This document shows, one piece after another, positions 25,985 to 34,908 of a stretch of DNA of 64,000 nt (the first letter of the stretch is position 1; each line of letters begins with the position of its first letter). Origin of the DNA: Pandoraea anapnoica (lineage in GTDB: Bacteria; Pseudomonadota; Gammaproteobacteria; Burkholderiales; Burkholderiaceae); contig NZ_CABPSP010000008.1 in NCBI RefSeq assembly GCF_902459765.1, forward strand, positions 124,001 through 188,000, given 5' to 3'. A program made the position numbers and the translations under genes. The notes beneath the pieces are model-generated. The model saw nothing but the letters and a program-made list of their open reading frames with translations, was not told the DNA's origin and searched no databases.

Positions 25985-27106
25985 ATGCCGTTGGCCACTA
26001 CAGAAGAAATCATTGCCGAGCTCAAGGCCGGCCGCATGGTTGTCCTCGTTGACGAGGAAGATCGTGAAAACGAAGGCGACCTGGTCATGGCAGCCGAATT
26101 CGCAACGCCCGAAGCCATCAACTTCATGGCGAAGTACGGTCGTGGCCTGATTTGCCTCACGCTCACGCAAGCGCGCTGCAAACAGCTCAACCTGCCGCTG
26201 ATGACGTATCGTAACGGCACGCAGTACGGCACGGCGTTCACGCTGTCGATCGAAGCGGCCGAAGGCGTGACCACGGGCATCTCCGCCGCCGACCGCGCCC
26301 ATACGGTGAAGACAGCGATTTCGCGCGACGCCCGTCCCGAAGATATCGTCCAGCCGGGTCACGTGTTCCCGATCATGGCGCAACCCGGCGGCGTGCTGGT
26401 GCGCGCCGGTCACACCGAAGCCGGTTGCGACCTGACGGCGATGGCCGGCCTCACGCCTGCGGCCGTCATCTGCGAGATCATGAACGACGACGGCACGATG
26501 GCGCGTCTGCCGCAGTTGCTGGAGTTCGCCGAGCAGCACAGCATCAAGATCGGCACCATCGTCGATCTCATCCACTATCGCAGCCGTACCGAATCGATGA
26601 TCGAGACGGTGTCGTCGCGCGAGATGCAAACGGCATGGGGCCCCTTCCAGGCCACGCTCTATCGCGACAAGCCGAGCGGCAATCCGCATCTGGCGCTGGT
26701 GCGTGGCGTGCCGTCGCCCGACGAAGAGACGCTGGTGCGCGTGCACGAGCCGCTGTCGGTGATGGACCTGCTGGAGACCGGCGTGTCGACCCACTCGTGG
26801 ACGCTGGGCGGCGCGATGAAGGCGATTGCCGAAGAAGGCAAAGGTGTAGTCGTGCTGCTGAACTGCGTCGAGACACCCGAGCATCTGTTCAACCAGTTCG
26901 AAGCCCTCGACGAAACCGAGAAGGCCGCACGCGCCAAGCGCCGCCCGGTGGACTTCCGTACGCACGGCGTTGGCGCGCAGATCCTGCGTGAGCTGGGTGT
27001 CGGTAAAATGCGAGTCCTGTCGAGTCCGCGCAAGATTCCCAACATGGCAGGCTATGGCCTTGAGGTCACCGGTTTCCAACCGATGCCCGGCGCCGCGACT
27101 GCCTGA
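25985..27106 (+). CDS. ribBA: 3,4-dihydroxy-2-butanone 4-phosphate synthase with degenerate GTP cyclohydrolase II domain
   Basis: 373 aa. The N-terminal RibB domain (to about residue 205) is complete: VVLVDEEDRENEGDLVMAAE with the acidic active-site loop, TGISAADRAHTVKTAI, RPEDIVQPGHVFPI and VRAGHTEAGCDLTAMAGL. It makes the four-carbon unit of riboflavin from ribulose 5-phosphate. The C-terminal half has the length of a RibA domain but lacks its zinc and active-site motif: where RibA has HSECLTGDVFGSLRCDCG, this has HEPLSVMDLLETGVSTHSWT with no Cys. Later parts (IAEEGKGVVVLLN, YGLEVTGFQP) are recognisable. So only the RibB activity is expected, and a separate RibA should exist elsewhere. Confidence 0.93.
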   Translation: MPLATTEEIIAELKAGRMVVLVDEEDRENEGDLVMAAEFATPEAINFMAKYGRGLICLTLTQARCKQLNLPLMTYRNGTQYGTAFTLSIEAAEGVTTGISAADRAHTVKTAISRDARPEDIVQPGHVFPIMAQPGGVLVRAGHTEAGCDLTAMAGLTPAAVICEIMNDDGTMARLPQLLEFAEQHSIKIGTIVDLIHYRSRTESMIETVSSREMQTAWGPFQATLYRDKPSGNPHLALVRGVPSPDEETLVRVHEPLSVMDLLETGVSTHSWTLGGAMKAIAEEGKGVVVLLNCVETPEHLFNQFEALDETEKAARAKRRPVDFRTHGVGAQILRELGVGKMRVLSSPRKIPNMAGYGLEVTGFQPMPGAATA

Positions 27107-27229
27107 GTTACCTTGTATCGGCGTCCCGTCTTTGGCGGGGCGTCATCTTGCCGAGCATTGCCTGTCTCGGGCATGTCGGCATAACGTTGGCCGCACCGCC
27201 TGGACGGTACTTTTTTGAGGAAGCCCATT

Positions 27230-27745
27230 ATGGAAATCGGACAATACCAGCCGGAACTCGACGGTGAAGGCCTACGCGTGGGCATCGTGCAAGCACGATT
27301 CAACGACGCGGTCTGCACCGCGCTGCGCGCCGCAGCCGTGGCCGAACTCGACCGCCTTGGCGTCGACGGCGAAGACGTCTTGCTGGTGACGGTGCCCGGC
27401 GCGCTGGAAATTCCGCTGGCATTGCAGAAGATGGCCGAAAGCGGGCAGTTCGACGCGCTCATCGCGCTCGGCGCGGTGATCCGTGGCGAGACGTATCACT
27501 TTGAGCTGGTGTCGAACGAAAGCGGCGCCGGCATTACGCGCATCGGTCTGGATTTCGGCATCCCCATCGCTAACGCGGTGCTGACGACCGAAAACGACGA
27601 ACAGGCCGAAGTGCGCGCCGCCGAGAAGGGTCGCGATGCGGCTCGCGTGGCGGTGGAAATGGCCAATCTGCTCGAAGCCATCGACATGTTGAGTGGCGAC
27701 GATGCAGAAGATGAAGACGAAGACGAAGAAGAGGAAGATCGGTAA
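27230..27745 (+). CDS. ribH: 6,7-dimethyl-8-ribityllumazine synthase with acidic tail
   Basis: 171 aa. Condenses the ribityl-uracil with the RibB product to lumazine. Family motifs are [20 protein letters not shown] near residue 18, [19 protein letters not shown] near 52, [20 protein letters not shown] near 80 with the catalytic His, and [16 protein letters not shown] near 113. The C-terminus is an unusual acidic tail, [18 protein letters not shown] 27230 has GAGG upstream; an earlier in-frame ATG adds five residues. Follows ribBA by 123 bases and overlaps nusB (TAATG). Confidence 0.95.
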   Translation: MEIGQYQPELDGEGLRVGIVQARFNDAVCTALRAAAVAELDRLGVDGEDVLLVTVPGALEIPLALQKMAESGQFDALIALGAVIRGETYHFELVSNESGAGITRIGLDFGIPIANAVLTTENDEQAEVRAAEKGRDAARVAVEMANLLEAIDMLSGDDAEDEDEDEEEEDR

Positions 27746-28206
27746 TGAAGAGTGCACGGCGCCGCGCGCGCGAATTTGCGCTGCAAGGAGTGTATCAATG
27801 GCTGATTTCGCGCGGCCACGCGAGTGAGATCGATGCTCACCTGCGCTCCACCCCTGGCTACGACAAGGCGGATCAGGCCCTGCTGGAAGCTGTTCTGTAC
27901 GGCAGCATCCGCGAAGCCGACGCCCTGTCGGAGCAACTCCAGCCGCATCTGGACAGACCGGCAGCGCAGCTGTCGCCGATCGAACATGCCGCGCTCATCG
28001 CGGGTGCGTACGAACTGATTCATCTTCAGGACGTGCCGTACCGTGTGGTGATCAACGAGGCGGTCGAAGTCGTGAAGACGTTCGGCGGACCGGACGGTCA
28101 CCGTTTCGTGAACGGCGTGCTCGACAAGTTCGCCGCCGAGGTTCGTCCGGCTGAGGTCGCAGCCAACCGCAATGGCGGCAACGGCGGTCGCGGCAAGAGC
28201 GCCTGA
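27745..28206 (+). CDS. nusB: Transcription antitermination protein NusB
   Basis: 153 aa, all-helical RNA-binding protein that with NusE/S10 binds boxA in rRNA operons. Conserved parts are [19 protein letters not shown] at the N-terminus, [16 protein letters not shown] near residue 48, [19 protein letters not shown] near 76, and [20 protein letters not shown] near 98 followed by [12 protein letters not shown]. It starts within the ribH stop codon, the classical ribH-nusB pair. A Gly/Asn tail of about 20 residues is not conserved. Confidence 0.96.
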   Translation: MKSARRRAREFALQGVYQWLISRGHASEIDAHLRSTPGYDKADQALLEAVLYGSIREADALSEQLQPHLDRPAAQLSPIEHAALIAGAYELIHLQDVPYRVVINEAVEVVKTFGGPDGHRFVNGVLDKFAAEVRPAEVAANRNGGNGGRGKSA

Positions 28207-28245
28207 CGTTCCAACGTACGTAAGCCCCCCCGTCCTCCCCCCGAT

Positions 28246-29448
28246 ATGGACCGCATGCCCAACCTCGCTTCCGCGCTGACACTGGCGCAACGTGTCGACG
28301 ACATCGCCCCTTTTCACGTGATGGAGTTGGCCAAGCAGGCCGCGTTGCGTGAGAAGGCGGGGCACCATGTGATCCACATGGGGATTGGGGAGCCGGATTT
28401 CACGGCCCCCGAAGCGGTCATCGAGGCTGCGGCGAAAGCCATGCGCGACGGCCGGACGCAATACACCAGCGCGATGGGCGTTCCCGCGCTGCGCGAAGCC
28501 ATTTCCGGCTACTACCGTAGTTTTTACGGGGTGGAGGTCGATCCGTCGCGCATCGTTGTGACGGCCGGCGCCTCGGCTGCGCTCGTGCTGGCCTGTGCAG
28601 CGCTCGTGGGGGTGGGCGACGAAGTGCTGATGCCGGACCCCTGCTATCCGTGCAACCGTCACTTCGTGTCGACGTTCGACGGCAAGCCGGTGCTGATTCC
28701 GTCGGGTCCGGCGGAGCGTTTCCAGCTTACGGCTGAGCGCATCGAATCCCATTGGGGGCCGAAGACGAAGGGTGTACTGCTCGCGTCGCCATCGAATCCG
28801 ACGGGCACGTCCATCGAGACCGACGAACTTGCACGTATTGTGAAGACGGTGCGCGCGCGTGGCGGCTTCACGCTCGTCGACGAGATCTATCAGGGGCTGT
28901 CGTATGACGGCAAGCCGACGACCGCGCTGAGCTTCGGCGACGACGTGCTGGTCGTGAGCAGCTTCTCGAAGTACTTCAACATGACGGGGTGGCGTCTGGG
29001 CTGGCTGGTGGTGCCGCCGTCTCTGGTGCCGACGTTCGAGAAGCTTTCGCAGAATCTGTTCATCTGCCCGTCGGCGGTGGCGCAGCATGCTGCAACGGCA
29101 TGTTTCCTCCCCGAAACGCTGGCGATTTACGAAACTCGCAAGGAAGCGTTCCGCCAACGTCGCGATTACGTTGTGCCTGCGCTGGAGCGCCTGAGCTTCA
29201 AGGTGCCGGTCATGCCGGACGGCGCGTTCTACGTCTACGCCGACTGCACGGGTGTCCCGCATGCGCACGCTGGCGATAGCGACCGTCTCACGCAAGCGCT
29301 GCTTCAGCAGGCCGATGTCGTGCTGGTGCCCGGCCTCGACTTCGGGTTCGCCGAGCCACGTCACTACATCCGCTTGTCGTACGCCACGTCGCTCGAACAG
29401 CTTCACGAGGCGATGGACCGGATCGGCAGAGTCTTCACGTCAGGCTGA
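28246..29448 (+). CDS. PLP-dependent class I/II aminotransferase
   Basis: 400 aa. Fold type I aminotransferase with VIHMGIGEPDFTAPEAVIEA near residue 43, TQYTSAMGVPALREAISGYY near 70, VTAGASAALVLACAAL near 105, ASPSNPTGTSIETDEL near 185, LVDEIYQGLSYDG near 212, and the PLP-Lys motif SSFSKYFNMTGWRLGW near 246. Substrate cannot be told; the nearest named enzymes are aspartate/alanine-type aminotransferases. Starts 40 bases after nusB, so possibly last in the rib-nusB operon. Two starts (28246, 28255) are possible and neither has a clear ribosome site. Confidence 0.88.
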   Translation: MDRMPNLASALTLAQRVDDIAPFHVMELAKQAALREKAGHHVIHMGIGEPDFTAPEAVIEAAAKAMRDGRTQYTSAMGVPALREAISGYYRSFYGVEVDPSRIVVTAGASAALVLACAALVGVGDEVLMPDPCYPCNRHFVSTFDGKPVLIPSGPAERFQLTAERIESHWGPKTKGVLLASPSNPTGTSIETDELARIVKTVRARGGFTLVDEIYQGLSYDGKPTTALSFGDDVLVVSSFSKYFNMTGWRLGWLVVPPSLVPTFEKLSQNLFICPSAVAQHAATACFLPETLAIYETRKEAFRQRRDYVVPALERLSFKVPVMPDGAFYVYADCTGVPHAHAGDSDRLTQALLQQADVVLVPGLDFGFAEPRHYIRLSYATSLEQLHEAMDRIGRVFTSG

Positions 29449-29469
29449 GCGGTTTTCCTCGCGCCAAAA

Positions 29470-29504
29470 CAAAAAACCCATCGAAGCGATTCGATGGGTT
29501 TTTT
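29470..29504. terminator. Bidirectional terminator after the aminotransferase gene
   Basis: AAAAAACCCATCGAA and TTCGATGGGTTTTTT form a 15-bp perfect stem with the loop GCGA between convergent genes. Confidence 0.93.
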
Positions 29505-29602
29505 GTTGGCTGCGCAGTGCGTCTCTATATATAGATAGCCTTGCTGGCCGATGGATGCGCCGGCCGTGGCGCATCGCGAGGTCGTCGGCAGATGCCGATC
29601 GT

Positions 29603-30658
29603 TCAGGCTGCCGTGCTGTCGTCCGCTTCGAGCGGCTTGGCAGCCGCGGCCGCCTTGCCGTTCGAGTTCGACGCTGCAGGCGCAGGAGCCGATTCCGTCG
29701 GGTCGGCCGACTTGCCGGTCGAAACCGGCTTCGCAACCGGCTTGGCCGAGCTGACGATCACCGGCGCTTGCGGCTCGTTCGGCGAGACCTTGCGTCCCAT
29801 GGTCACACCACGCAGACGGTCGCGCTCGGCGAGCACCTTCGCACCATAGCCACCGTCACCGGCGCTGGTCGATCCGACATACAGACGCAGACCGCCCGCG
29901 AGCGAACCGCCACGTGCGATGCATTCCTTCAGGATCAGTGCACCGACCTTGATATTGGCCAGCGGATGCAACGCAGCTTCCGGACCGCCGAAGTATTCGA
30001 GCTTGTCCTGATGCACTTTCGACATGACCTGCATGAGGCCCTGCGCACCAACGGTGCTCTCGGCATACGGGTTGAAACCCGATTCGATGGCCATCACGGC
30101 GAGCAGCAACAGCGGATCGAGTCCGACTTCCTTGCCCGTAGAGTAAGCCGCGCGCACGAGGTTGCCCGTCACGTCGCCCGCCACGCGATAGCGGCGTGCG
30201 AGATAGTCGGCAACGGCGATCTGCTCACGCGTATCGAGCACCTTGGTGGCGCGCGCATCGGCCGCCACACGCTGGTTCGGAATATATGCGGCGAGGACAG
30301 CGGCCGACGGCACATGCTGCGCCGCTTGCGCCATCATCGTCGAATCCGACGCCGTGCCCTGTGCGACGATGCCGCCGCTGGCGCCTTGGCCGGCCGCGTT
30401 GGCCGTACCCGTGGCTGCCTCAAGCAGCGGACCCACGCGCGACGCCATATCGGCGCGCCACGTCGGTCGGGCCCACAGCGCCAGCGTACCAACCACGGCA
30501 ACCAGACCGACCGCGCTGGACGTATACAGTCCAACACGACCGCCGTGCCAGGCAAGGCGACGCCAATCGCGGCGAGCCAAGGCTACCGTTGCCGCGCCGC
30601 GCGCGCGAAGCGCACCGAACACGGCCAGTAGCCAGGGTGATAAACCAGACTTCTTCAT
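29603..30658 (-). CDS. Membrane-anchored lytic transglycosylase (SLT domain)
   Basis: 351 aa. A basic N-terminus is followed by one membrane helix (YTSSAVGLVAVVGTLALWA, residues about 42-60), so the body is periplasmic. The SLT domain near residues 150-280 has LLAVMAIESGFNPYAESTVG with the catalytic Glu near 190, AQGLMQVMSKVHQDKLEYFG and NIKVGALILKECIARGG. It cleaves peptidoglycan glycan strands with anhydro ring formation. The last 60 residues are an Ala/Pro/Ser linker-like tail (PAPAASNSNGKAAAAAKPLE). The start MKKSGLSPWLLAVFG at 30658 has GGAG 9 bases upstream; the open frame further upstream is rejected. Confidence 0.88.
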   Translation of the reverse strand: MKKSGLSPWLLAVFGALRARGAATVALARRDWRRLAWHGGRVGLYTSSAVGLVAVVGTLALWARPTWRADMASRVGPLLEAATGTANAAGQGASGGIVAQGTASDSTMMAQAAQHVPSAAVLAAYIPNQRVAADARATKVLDTREQIAVADYLARRYRVAGDVTGNLVRAAYSTGKEVGLDPLLLLAVMAIESGFNPYAESTVGAQGLMQVMSKVHQDKLEYFGGPEAALHPLANIKVGALILKECIARGGSLAGGLRLYVGSTSAGDGGYGAKVLAERDRLRGVTMGRKVSPNEPQAPVIVSSAKPVAKPVSTGKSADPTESAPAPAASNSNGKAAAAAKPLEADDSTAA

Positions 30659-31226
30659 ACTACGTACTCCGGTTACGCCGTCACCACGGGGTGGCCCCGG
30701 GGCGTAAGGAAGTAAGCCGGTATGCCCGCCAGGCATCCCGTCAAGCGCTTACTTACGGCATATGGAAAGAGGCGGTGCATCGTGTTGTCATGGACGATGC
30801 CGCTACCGCCGCAGCGCGCCGACCTGTTCAGGTCTCTGGCGCTGACGAGCTATCGCTCGCGCTGCTTCCTAAAACACTGGTTTCCCGACCTCGGTGAGAA
30901 AACCAGCCACTGAAAATCCACGTCGATGTTGTAGTTGTCGCTAAGCTCGAGCGGGTCGGCCTACCCGTCATCGAAGCCGCCTTTCTGGATTCAACGGGCG
31001 GATTGTAGCAGTGATATATAAACCGTCAATACTATTAACACTAAAAATCATTACTAAAAGTAATTTGTAACGCCTGTTTTGCCGTGACGTTTTACCGCCT
31101 TGGCCGGTAAAATGCCCTGCCCCACCCCGCGTTTACAAGGGTGTCACCCCGACTTTCACGCGATTCAAACGCCCGTTCGATCCGACCGTATGAATTTCGT
31201 AAAAATTTTTGGTAACGGTTTGTTTC
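30659..31226. promoter_or_regulatory. 568-base divergent intergenic region (transglycosylase / ubiD)
   Basis: No gene seen. The part from 31008 to 31080 is a sharp A+T-rich island and holds the perfect palindrome ATTACT-AAA-AGTAAT at 31050-31064. Beyond it, ACCGCC-TTGG-CCGGT-like short repeats occur near 31091-31106. Promoters for both genes probably lie here, but I cannot fix them. Confidence 0.4.
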
Positions 31227-32777
31227 ATGAAATATCTCGATCTTCGTGACTTCACCGCGCAACTGGAGCGATCCGGCCAGCTTCGTCGCGTAGACGTGCC
31301 GGTCTCGCCGGTGCTTGAGATGACAGCGCTGGCCGACCGCGTACTCAAAGCCGGCGGCCCGGCTCTGTGGTTCGAGCGACCGACCGGCCATGACATGCCC
31401 GTGCTCGCCAACTTGTTTGGCACCCCTGAACGAGTGGCACTGGGGATGGGTGTCGAAGACGGCGAGAACGCCCTGAGCTCGCTGCGCGATATCGGCCGTC
31501 TTCTCTCGACGCTCAAGGAACCCGAGCCGCCGCGCGGGCTGAAGGACGCAGGCAAGTTGCTCGGCATGGCCAAGGCCGTGTGGGACATGGCCCCGAAAGA
31601 AGTCAGCAGCCCGGTGTGTCAGGAGATCGTCTGGGAGGGCGACGACGTCGACCTCTCCCGCCTTCCGATCCAGACCTGCTGGCCCGGCGATGCGGCGCCG
31701 CTGATTACTTGGGGACTGGTTATCACCAAGGGCCCGCATCGTAGACGTCAGAACCTCGGCATCTACCGTCAACAGGTCATCAGCCGCAACGAAGTCATCA
31801 TGCGCTGGCTCGCGCATCGCGGCGGCGCGCTGGATTTCCGCGAGTTCGCGCAGGCGAATCCGGGCAAGCCGTTCCCGATTGCCGTCGCCCTTGGGGCCGA
31901 CCCGGCGACCATGCTCGGCGCAGTCACGCCAGTCCCCGACACGCTCTCCGAGTATCAATTTGCTGGATTGTTGCGCGGCAGCCGTACGGAATTGGCCAAG
32001 TGCGTGACGCCCGGATTGGAGTCGCTGCGCGTGCCCGCCCGCGCCGAGATCGTGCTGGAAGGCTTCATTTACCCGTCCGAACAACCGCCTGTCGTGCCCG
32101 AAGGCGCACCGCCACCTCCCTCGCGGGGTGCGACCGCCGGTTACGAACACGCGCTCGAAGGCCCCTACGGCGATCACACCGGCTACTACAACGAGCAAGA
32201 GTGGTTCCCGGTGTTCAAGATCGAGCGCATTACGATGCGCCGCAACGCCGTCTATCACTCGACCTACACGGGCAAGCCGCCCGACGAACCGGCTGTCCTG
32301 GGTGTGGCCTTGAATGAAGTCTTCGTGCCTCTGCTGCAAAAGCAATTCCCGGAAATCACCGACTTCTATTTGCCGCCCGAGGGTTGCAGCTACCGGATGG
32401 CCATCGTCCAGATGAAGAAGGCTTATCCAGGGCATGCCAAGCGGGTGATGTTCGGCGTGTGGAGCTTTCTGCGCCAGTTCATGTATACGAAATTCATCGT
32501 CGTGGTGGACGAAGACGTCGACATCCGCGACTGGAAGGAGGTCATCTGGGCGATCACGACACGCGTCGACCCGACGCGCGACACCACGCTCGTCGACCAG
32601 ACCCCTATCGACTATCTCGATTTCGCCTCGCCCAAGGCCGGGCTGGGCTCGAAGATGGGGATCGACGCGACCAACAAGTGGCCGGGCGAAACTTCGCGCG
32701 AGTGGGGGCGTCCGATCGAAATGACCGCCGACGTCGACGCGCGCATGGCTGCTCTATATAAGGATCTCGGCCTGTAA
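31227..32777 (+). CDS. ubiD: 3-octaprenyl-4-hydroxybenzoate carboxy-lyase
   Basis: 516 aa. UbiD-family prenyl-FMN decarboxylase for ubiquinone synthesis. Begins [20 protein letters not shown] and contains [20 protein letters not shown] near residue 148, [20 protein letters not shown] near 173, [36 protein letters not shown] near 316, and a C-terminal [20 protein letters not shown] with [20 protein letters not shown]. Length and motifs fit true UbiD rather than catabolic relatives. A UbiX flavin prenyltransferase is needed in trans. The ATG at 31227 has a poor ribosome site (GGTAACGG). Confidence 0.93.
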   Translation: MKYLDLRDFTAQLERSGQLRRVDVPVSPVLEMTALADRVLKAGGPALWFERPTGHDMPVLANLFGTPERVALGMGVEDGENALSSLRDIGRLLSTLKEPEPPRGLKDAGKLLGMAKAVWDMAPKEVSSPVCQEIVWEGDDVDLSRLPIQTCWPGDAAPLITWGLVITKGPHRRRQNLGIYRQQVISRNEVIMRWLAHRGGALDFREFAQANPGKPFPIAVALGADPATMLGAVTPVPDTLSEYQFAGLLRGSRTELAKCVTPGLESLRVPARAEIVLEGFIYPSEQPPVVPEGAPPPPSRGATAGYEHALEGPYGDHTGYYNEQEWFPVFKIERITMRRNAVYHSTYTGKPPDEPAVLGVALNEVFVPLLQKQFPEITDFYLPPEGCSYRMAIVQMKKAYPGHAKRVMFGVWSFLRQFMYTKFIVVVDEDVDIRDWKEVIWAITTRVDPTRDTTLVDQTPIDYLDFASPKAGLGSKMGIDATNKWPGETSREWGRPIEMTADVDARMAALYKDLGL

Positions 32778-32938
32778 AACGGGCCTCCGATCCTGCGTCA
32801 TGCCGAACGCCGGTGGCCATCAGGCTGCCGGCGTTTGTGTTTGCGCGCAATGCACGCTGCGAGTCACGAACCTTCTCCATCAATAGAGTAAGCTGGCACC
32901 CGAAAGACAGATAAGCCGTATCCATTTCCGTCCCCCGG

Positions 32939-32971
32939 GTCGGTGCGCCCCCCCCCCCCGAGCGCACCGAC
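32939..32971 (+). repeat. Hairpin with a C12 homopolymer in its loop, upstream of gabD
   Basis: A run of 12 C (32948-32959) sits between GTCGGTGCGC (32939-32948) and GCGCACCGAC (32962-32971), a perfect 10-bp inverted repeat. It ends 12 bases before the gabD ribosome site. It is probably in the 5-prime untranslated region. The tract is prone to slippage. Confidence 0.7.
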
Positions 32972-32993
32972 CGGCCATCGAAAGGAGCTAATC

Positions 32994-34502
32994 GTGTCCT
33001 CATCCACTACCTCCCGCGCCTCCCACGCGTCAGCCAAGTCGCATCCCGCGCTGGCCCGTCTCAAAGATCCCGACCTGCTCAAGTTCAACGCCTACATCGA
33101 CGGCGACTGGACGCAAGCCGACTCCCACGCCACCTTCTCGGTCAACGATCCGGCCACCGACGCCGAAATCGCTCAGGTGGCCGATCTCGGCGCGAAGGAA
33201 ACCGAGCGAGCACTCGTCGCCGCCGAAGCCGCGCTGCCCGAGTGGCGCGGCAAGACCGGCAAGGAACGCGCCCGCATCATGCGTCACTGGTTCGATCTCA
33301 TCATGGCGGCGCAGGACGACCTCGGTGCCATCATGACGGCCGAACAAGGCAAGCCGCTGGCCGAAGCCAAGGGTGAGGTGGCGTACGGCGCATCGTTCAT
33401 CGAGTGGTTCGCCGAGGAAGCCAAACGTATCGACGGCGACGTGCTCGCTTCGCCCGAAGGCGGCAAGCGCCTGCTGGTGCTCAAACAACCCATCGGCGTG
33501 TGCGCGTCCATCACGCCGTGGAACTTCCCCATCGCAATGATCACGCGCAAGATCGCACCGGCCATTGCCGCGGGCTGCACCATCGTTGTCAAACCGGCCC
33601 GTCTCACGCCGCTGTCTGCGTTGGCGCTGGCCGAACTGGCCGACCGCGCCGGATTGCCCAAGGGCGTGTTCAATGTCGTGACGTCGAAAAATTCGTCGGA
33701 CGTGGGCAACGTGCTGACGTCCAGCCCGCGCGTACGCCATCTCTCCTTCACAGGCTCGACGCCGGTCGGCGCGAAGTTGATGGAGCAATGCGCGTCCACC
33801 ATCAAGAAGGTGGCGCTCGAACTCGGGGGTCTCGCGCCGTTTCTGGTGTTCGACGACGCGGACGTCGATGCCGCCGTCGAAGGCTGCATCGCATCCAAAT
33901 TCCGCAATGCGGGACAAACGTGCGTCTGCGCCAACCGCATCTACGCACAAGACGGGATTTACGACGCCTTCGTCGAAAAGCTCACTGCTGCGGTGAGCCG
34001 CCTGCGCGTGGGCAATGGCTTCGAGCCGGGCGTGGCGATCGGCCCGCTCATCGAAGACGCCGCCATCGCCAAGGTCGAGCGTCACGTCGAGGACGCAGTC
34101 GCCAAGGGTGGACGCGTCACCGTCGGCGGCAAGGTGCTGCACGGCCGCTTCTTCGAGCCGACCGTCGTGGCCGACGCCAGCGCCGACATGCTGGTGGCGC
34201 AGGAGGAAACGTTCGGCCCAGTCGCGCCCGTCTTCCGCTTCAAGGACGAAGCCGACGGCATCCGGCTGGCGAACGCATCCGACTTCGGACTTGCGTCATA
34301 TTTCTTCGCGCGCGACGTAGGCCGCGTATGGCGCGTGGCCGAGGGCATCGAGGCTGGCATGGTCGGCATCAACACCGGCCTCATCTCGAACGAAGTCGCA
34401 CCATTCGGTGGCGTCAAGCAGTCCGGACTGGGCCGTGAAGGGTCGAAATACGGCATCGACGAGTACCTTGAGATGAAGTATCTCTGTCTCGCCGGGATGT
34501 GA
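32994..34502 (+). CDS. gabD: NAD(P)-dependent succinate-semialdehyde dehydrogenase
   Basis: 502 aa aldehyde dehydrogenase of the GabD subfamily. Contains ITPWNFPIAMITRKIAPAIA near residue 170, VVKPARLTPLSALALAELAD near 198, LSFTGSTPVGAKLMEQCAST near 250, catalytic Glu in VALELGG near 275 and catalytic Cys in RNAGQTCVCANRIY near 309. GabD members typically have KPAxxTP and CVCANR. Oxidises succinate semialdehyde to succinate, for example from GABA or polyamine breakdown. GTG start at 32994 with AAAGGAG upstream; no ATG gives a better fit. An APC amino acid permease follows, though 406 bases away. Confidence 0.92.
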   Translation: MSSSTTSRASHASAKSHPALARLKDPDLLKFNAYIDGDWTQADSHATFSVNDPATDAEIAQVADLGAKETERALVAAEAALPEWRGKTGKERARIMRHWFDLIMAAQDDLGAIMTAEQGKPLAEAKGEVAYGASFIEWFAEEAKRIDGDVLASPEGGKRLLVLKQPIGVCASITPWNFPIAMITRKIAPAIAAGCTIVVKPARLTPLSALALAELADRAGLPKGVFNVVTSKNSSDVGNVLTSSPRVRHLSFTGSTPVGAKLMEQCASTIKKVALELGGLAPFLVFDDADVDAAVEGCIASKFRNAGQTCVCANRIYAQDGIYDAFVEKLTAAVSRLRVGNGFEPGVAIGPLIEDAAIAKVERHVEDAVAKGGRVTVGGKVLHGRFFEPTVVADASADMLVAQEETFGPVAPVFRFKDEADGIRLANASDFGLASYFFARDVGRVWRVAEGIEAGMVGINTGLISNEVAPFGGVKQSGLGREGSKYGIDEYLEMKYLCLAGM

Positions 34503-34908
34503 AATACATCTGACCCTTTAACAATTTGTAATAGTTGCTTTCCCACGGCGTGAGCCGCGCCGTGACTGGGTTGCGCGCATTTCGACCTAACGTCGCCGAA
34601 CCGGACGCCATCGTGGAAACGTTACAAAGTCCCACAGAGGCGGTCCGGCTCGGGTAGAATCGCGCTTTTTTCGCGAACCCCGACTCCGACCCCAATTCGG
34701 CCGACACATGGGCCAGTTGCGGTGTGACGTCGGAAGCCGGTGCGGTGTCGCGAAGCCGATCAACAGAAGTCGCGTCCGTCAGCGCCTCCCCCGCGCCGTC
34801 ATGCTCCTTGTGATGGCGACGGCCTGACTGCCGTGTCCGCCCTCGCGCAATGCATCGCCCGCTCCCTGCGGGCGTCCGCTTGTCCCCCCGGGCGTGGAGT
34901 AGACATCT
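34503..34908 (+). promoter_or_regulatory. 406-base leader region of the APC permease gene
   Basis: No gene found. A -10-like TAGAAT is at 34656-34661. Downstream, several stems are possible on the plus strand: GCCGTCAT/GTGATGGC (with G-T pairs) near 34796-34818, enclosed by GTCAG/CTGAC, and CGCCCGC/GCGGGCG near 34856-34874. No known riboswitch core was recognised. A long structured untranslated leader is possible but unproven. Confidence 0.35.

Noticed and set aside
27496-29406. A 636-codon open frame antisense to ribH, nusB and the aminotransferase gene
   Set aside because: It spans three well-supported genes on the other strand and shows no family features.
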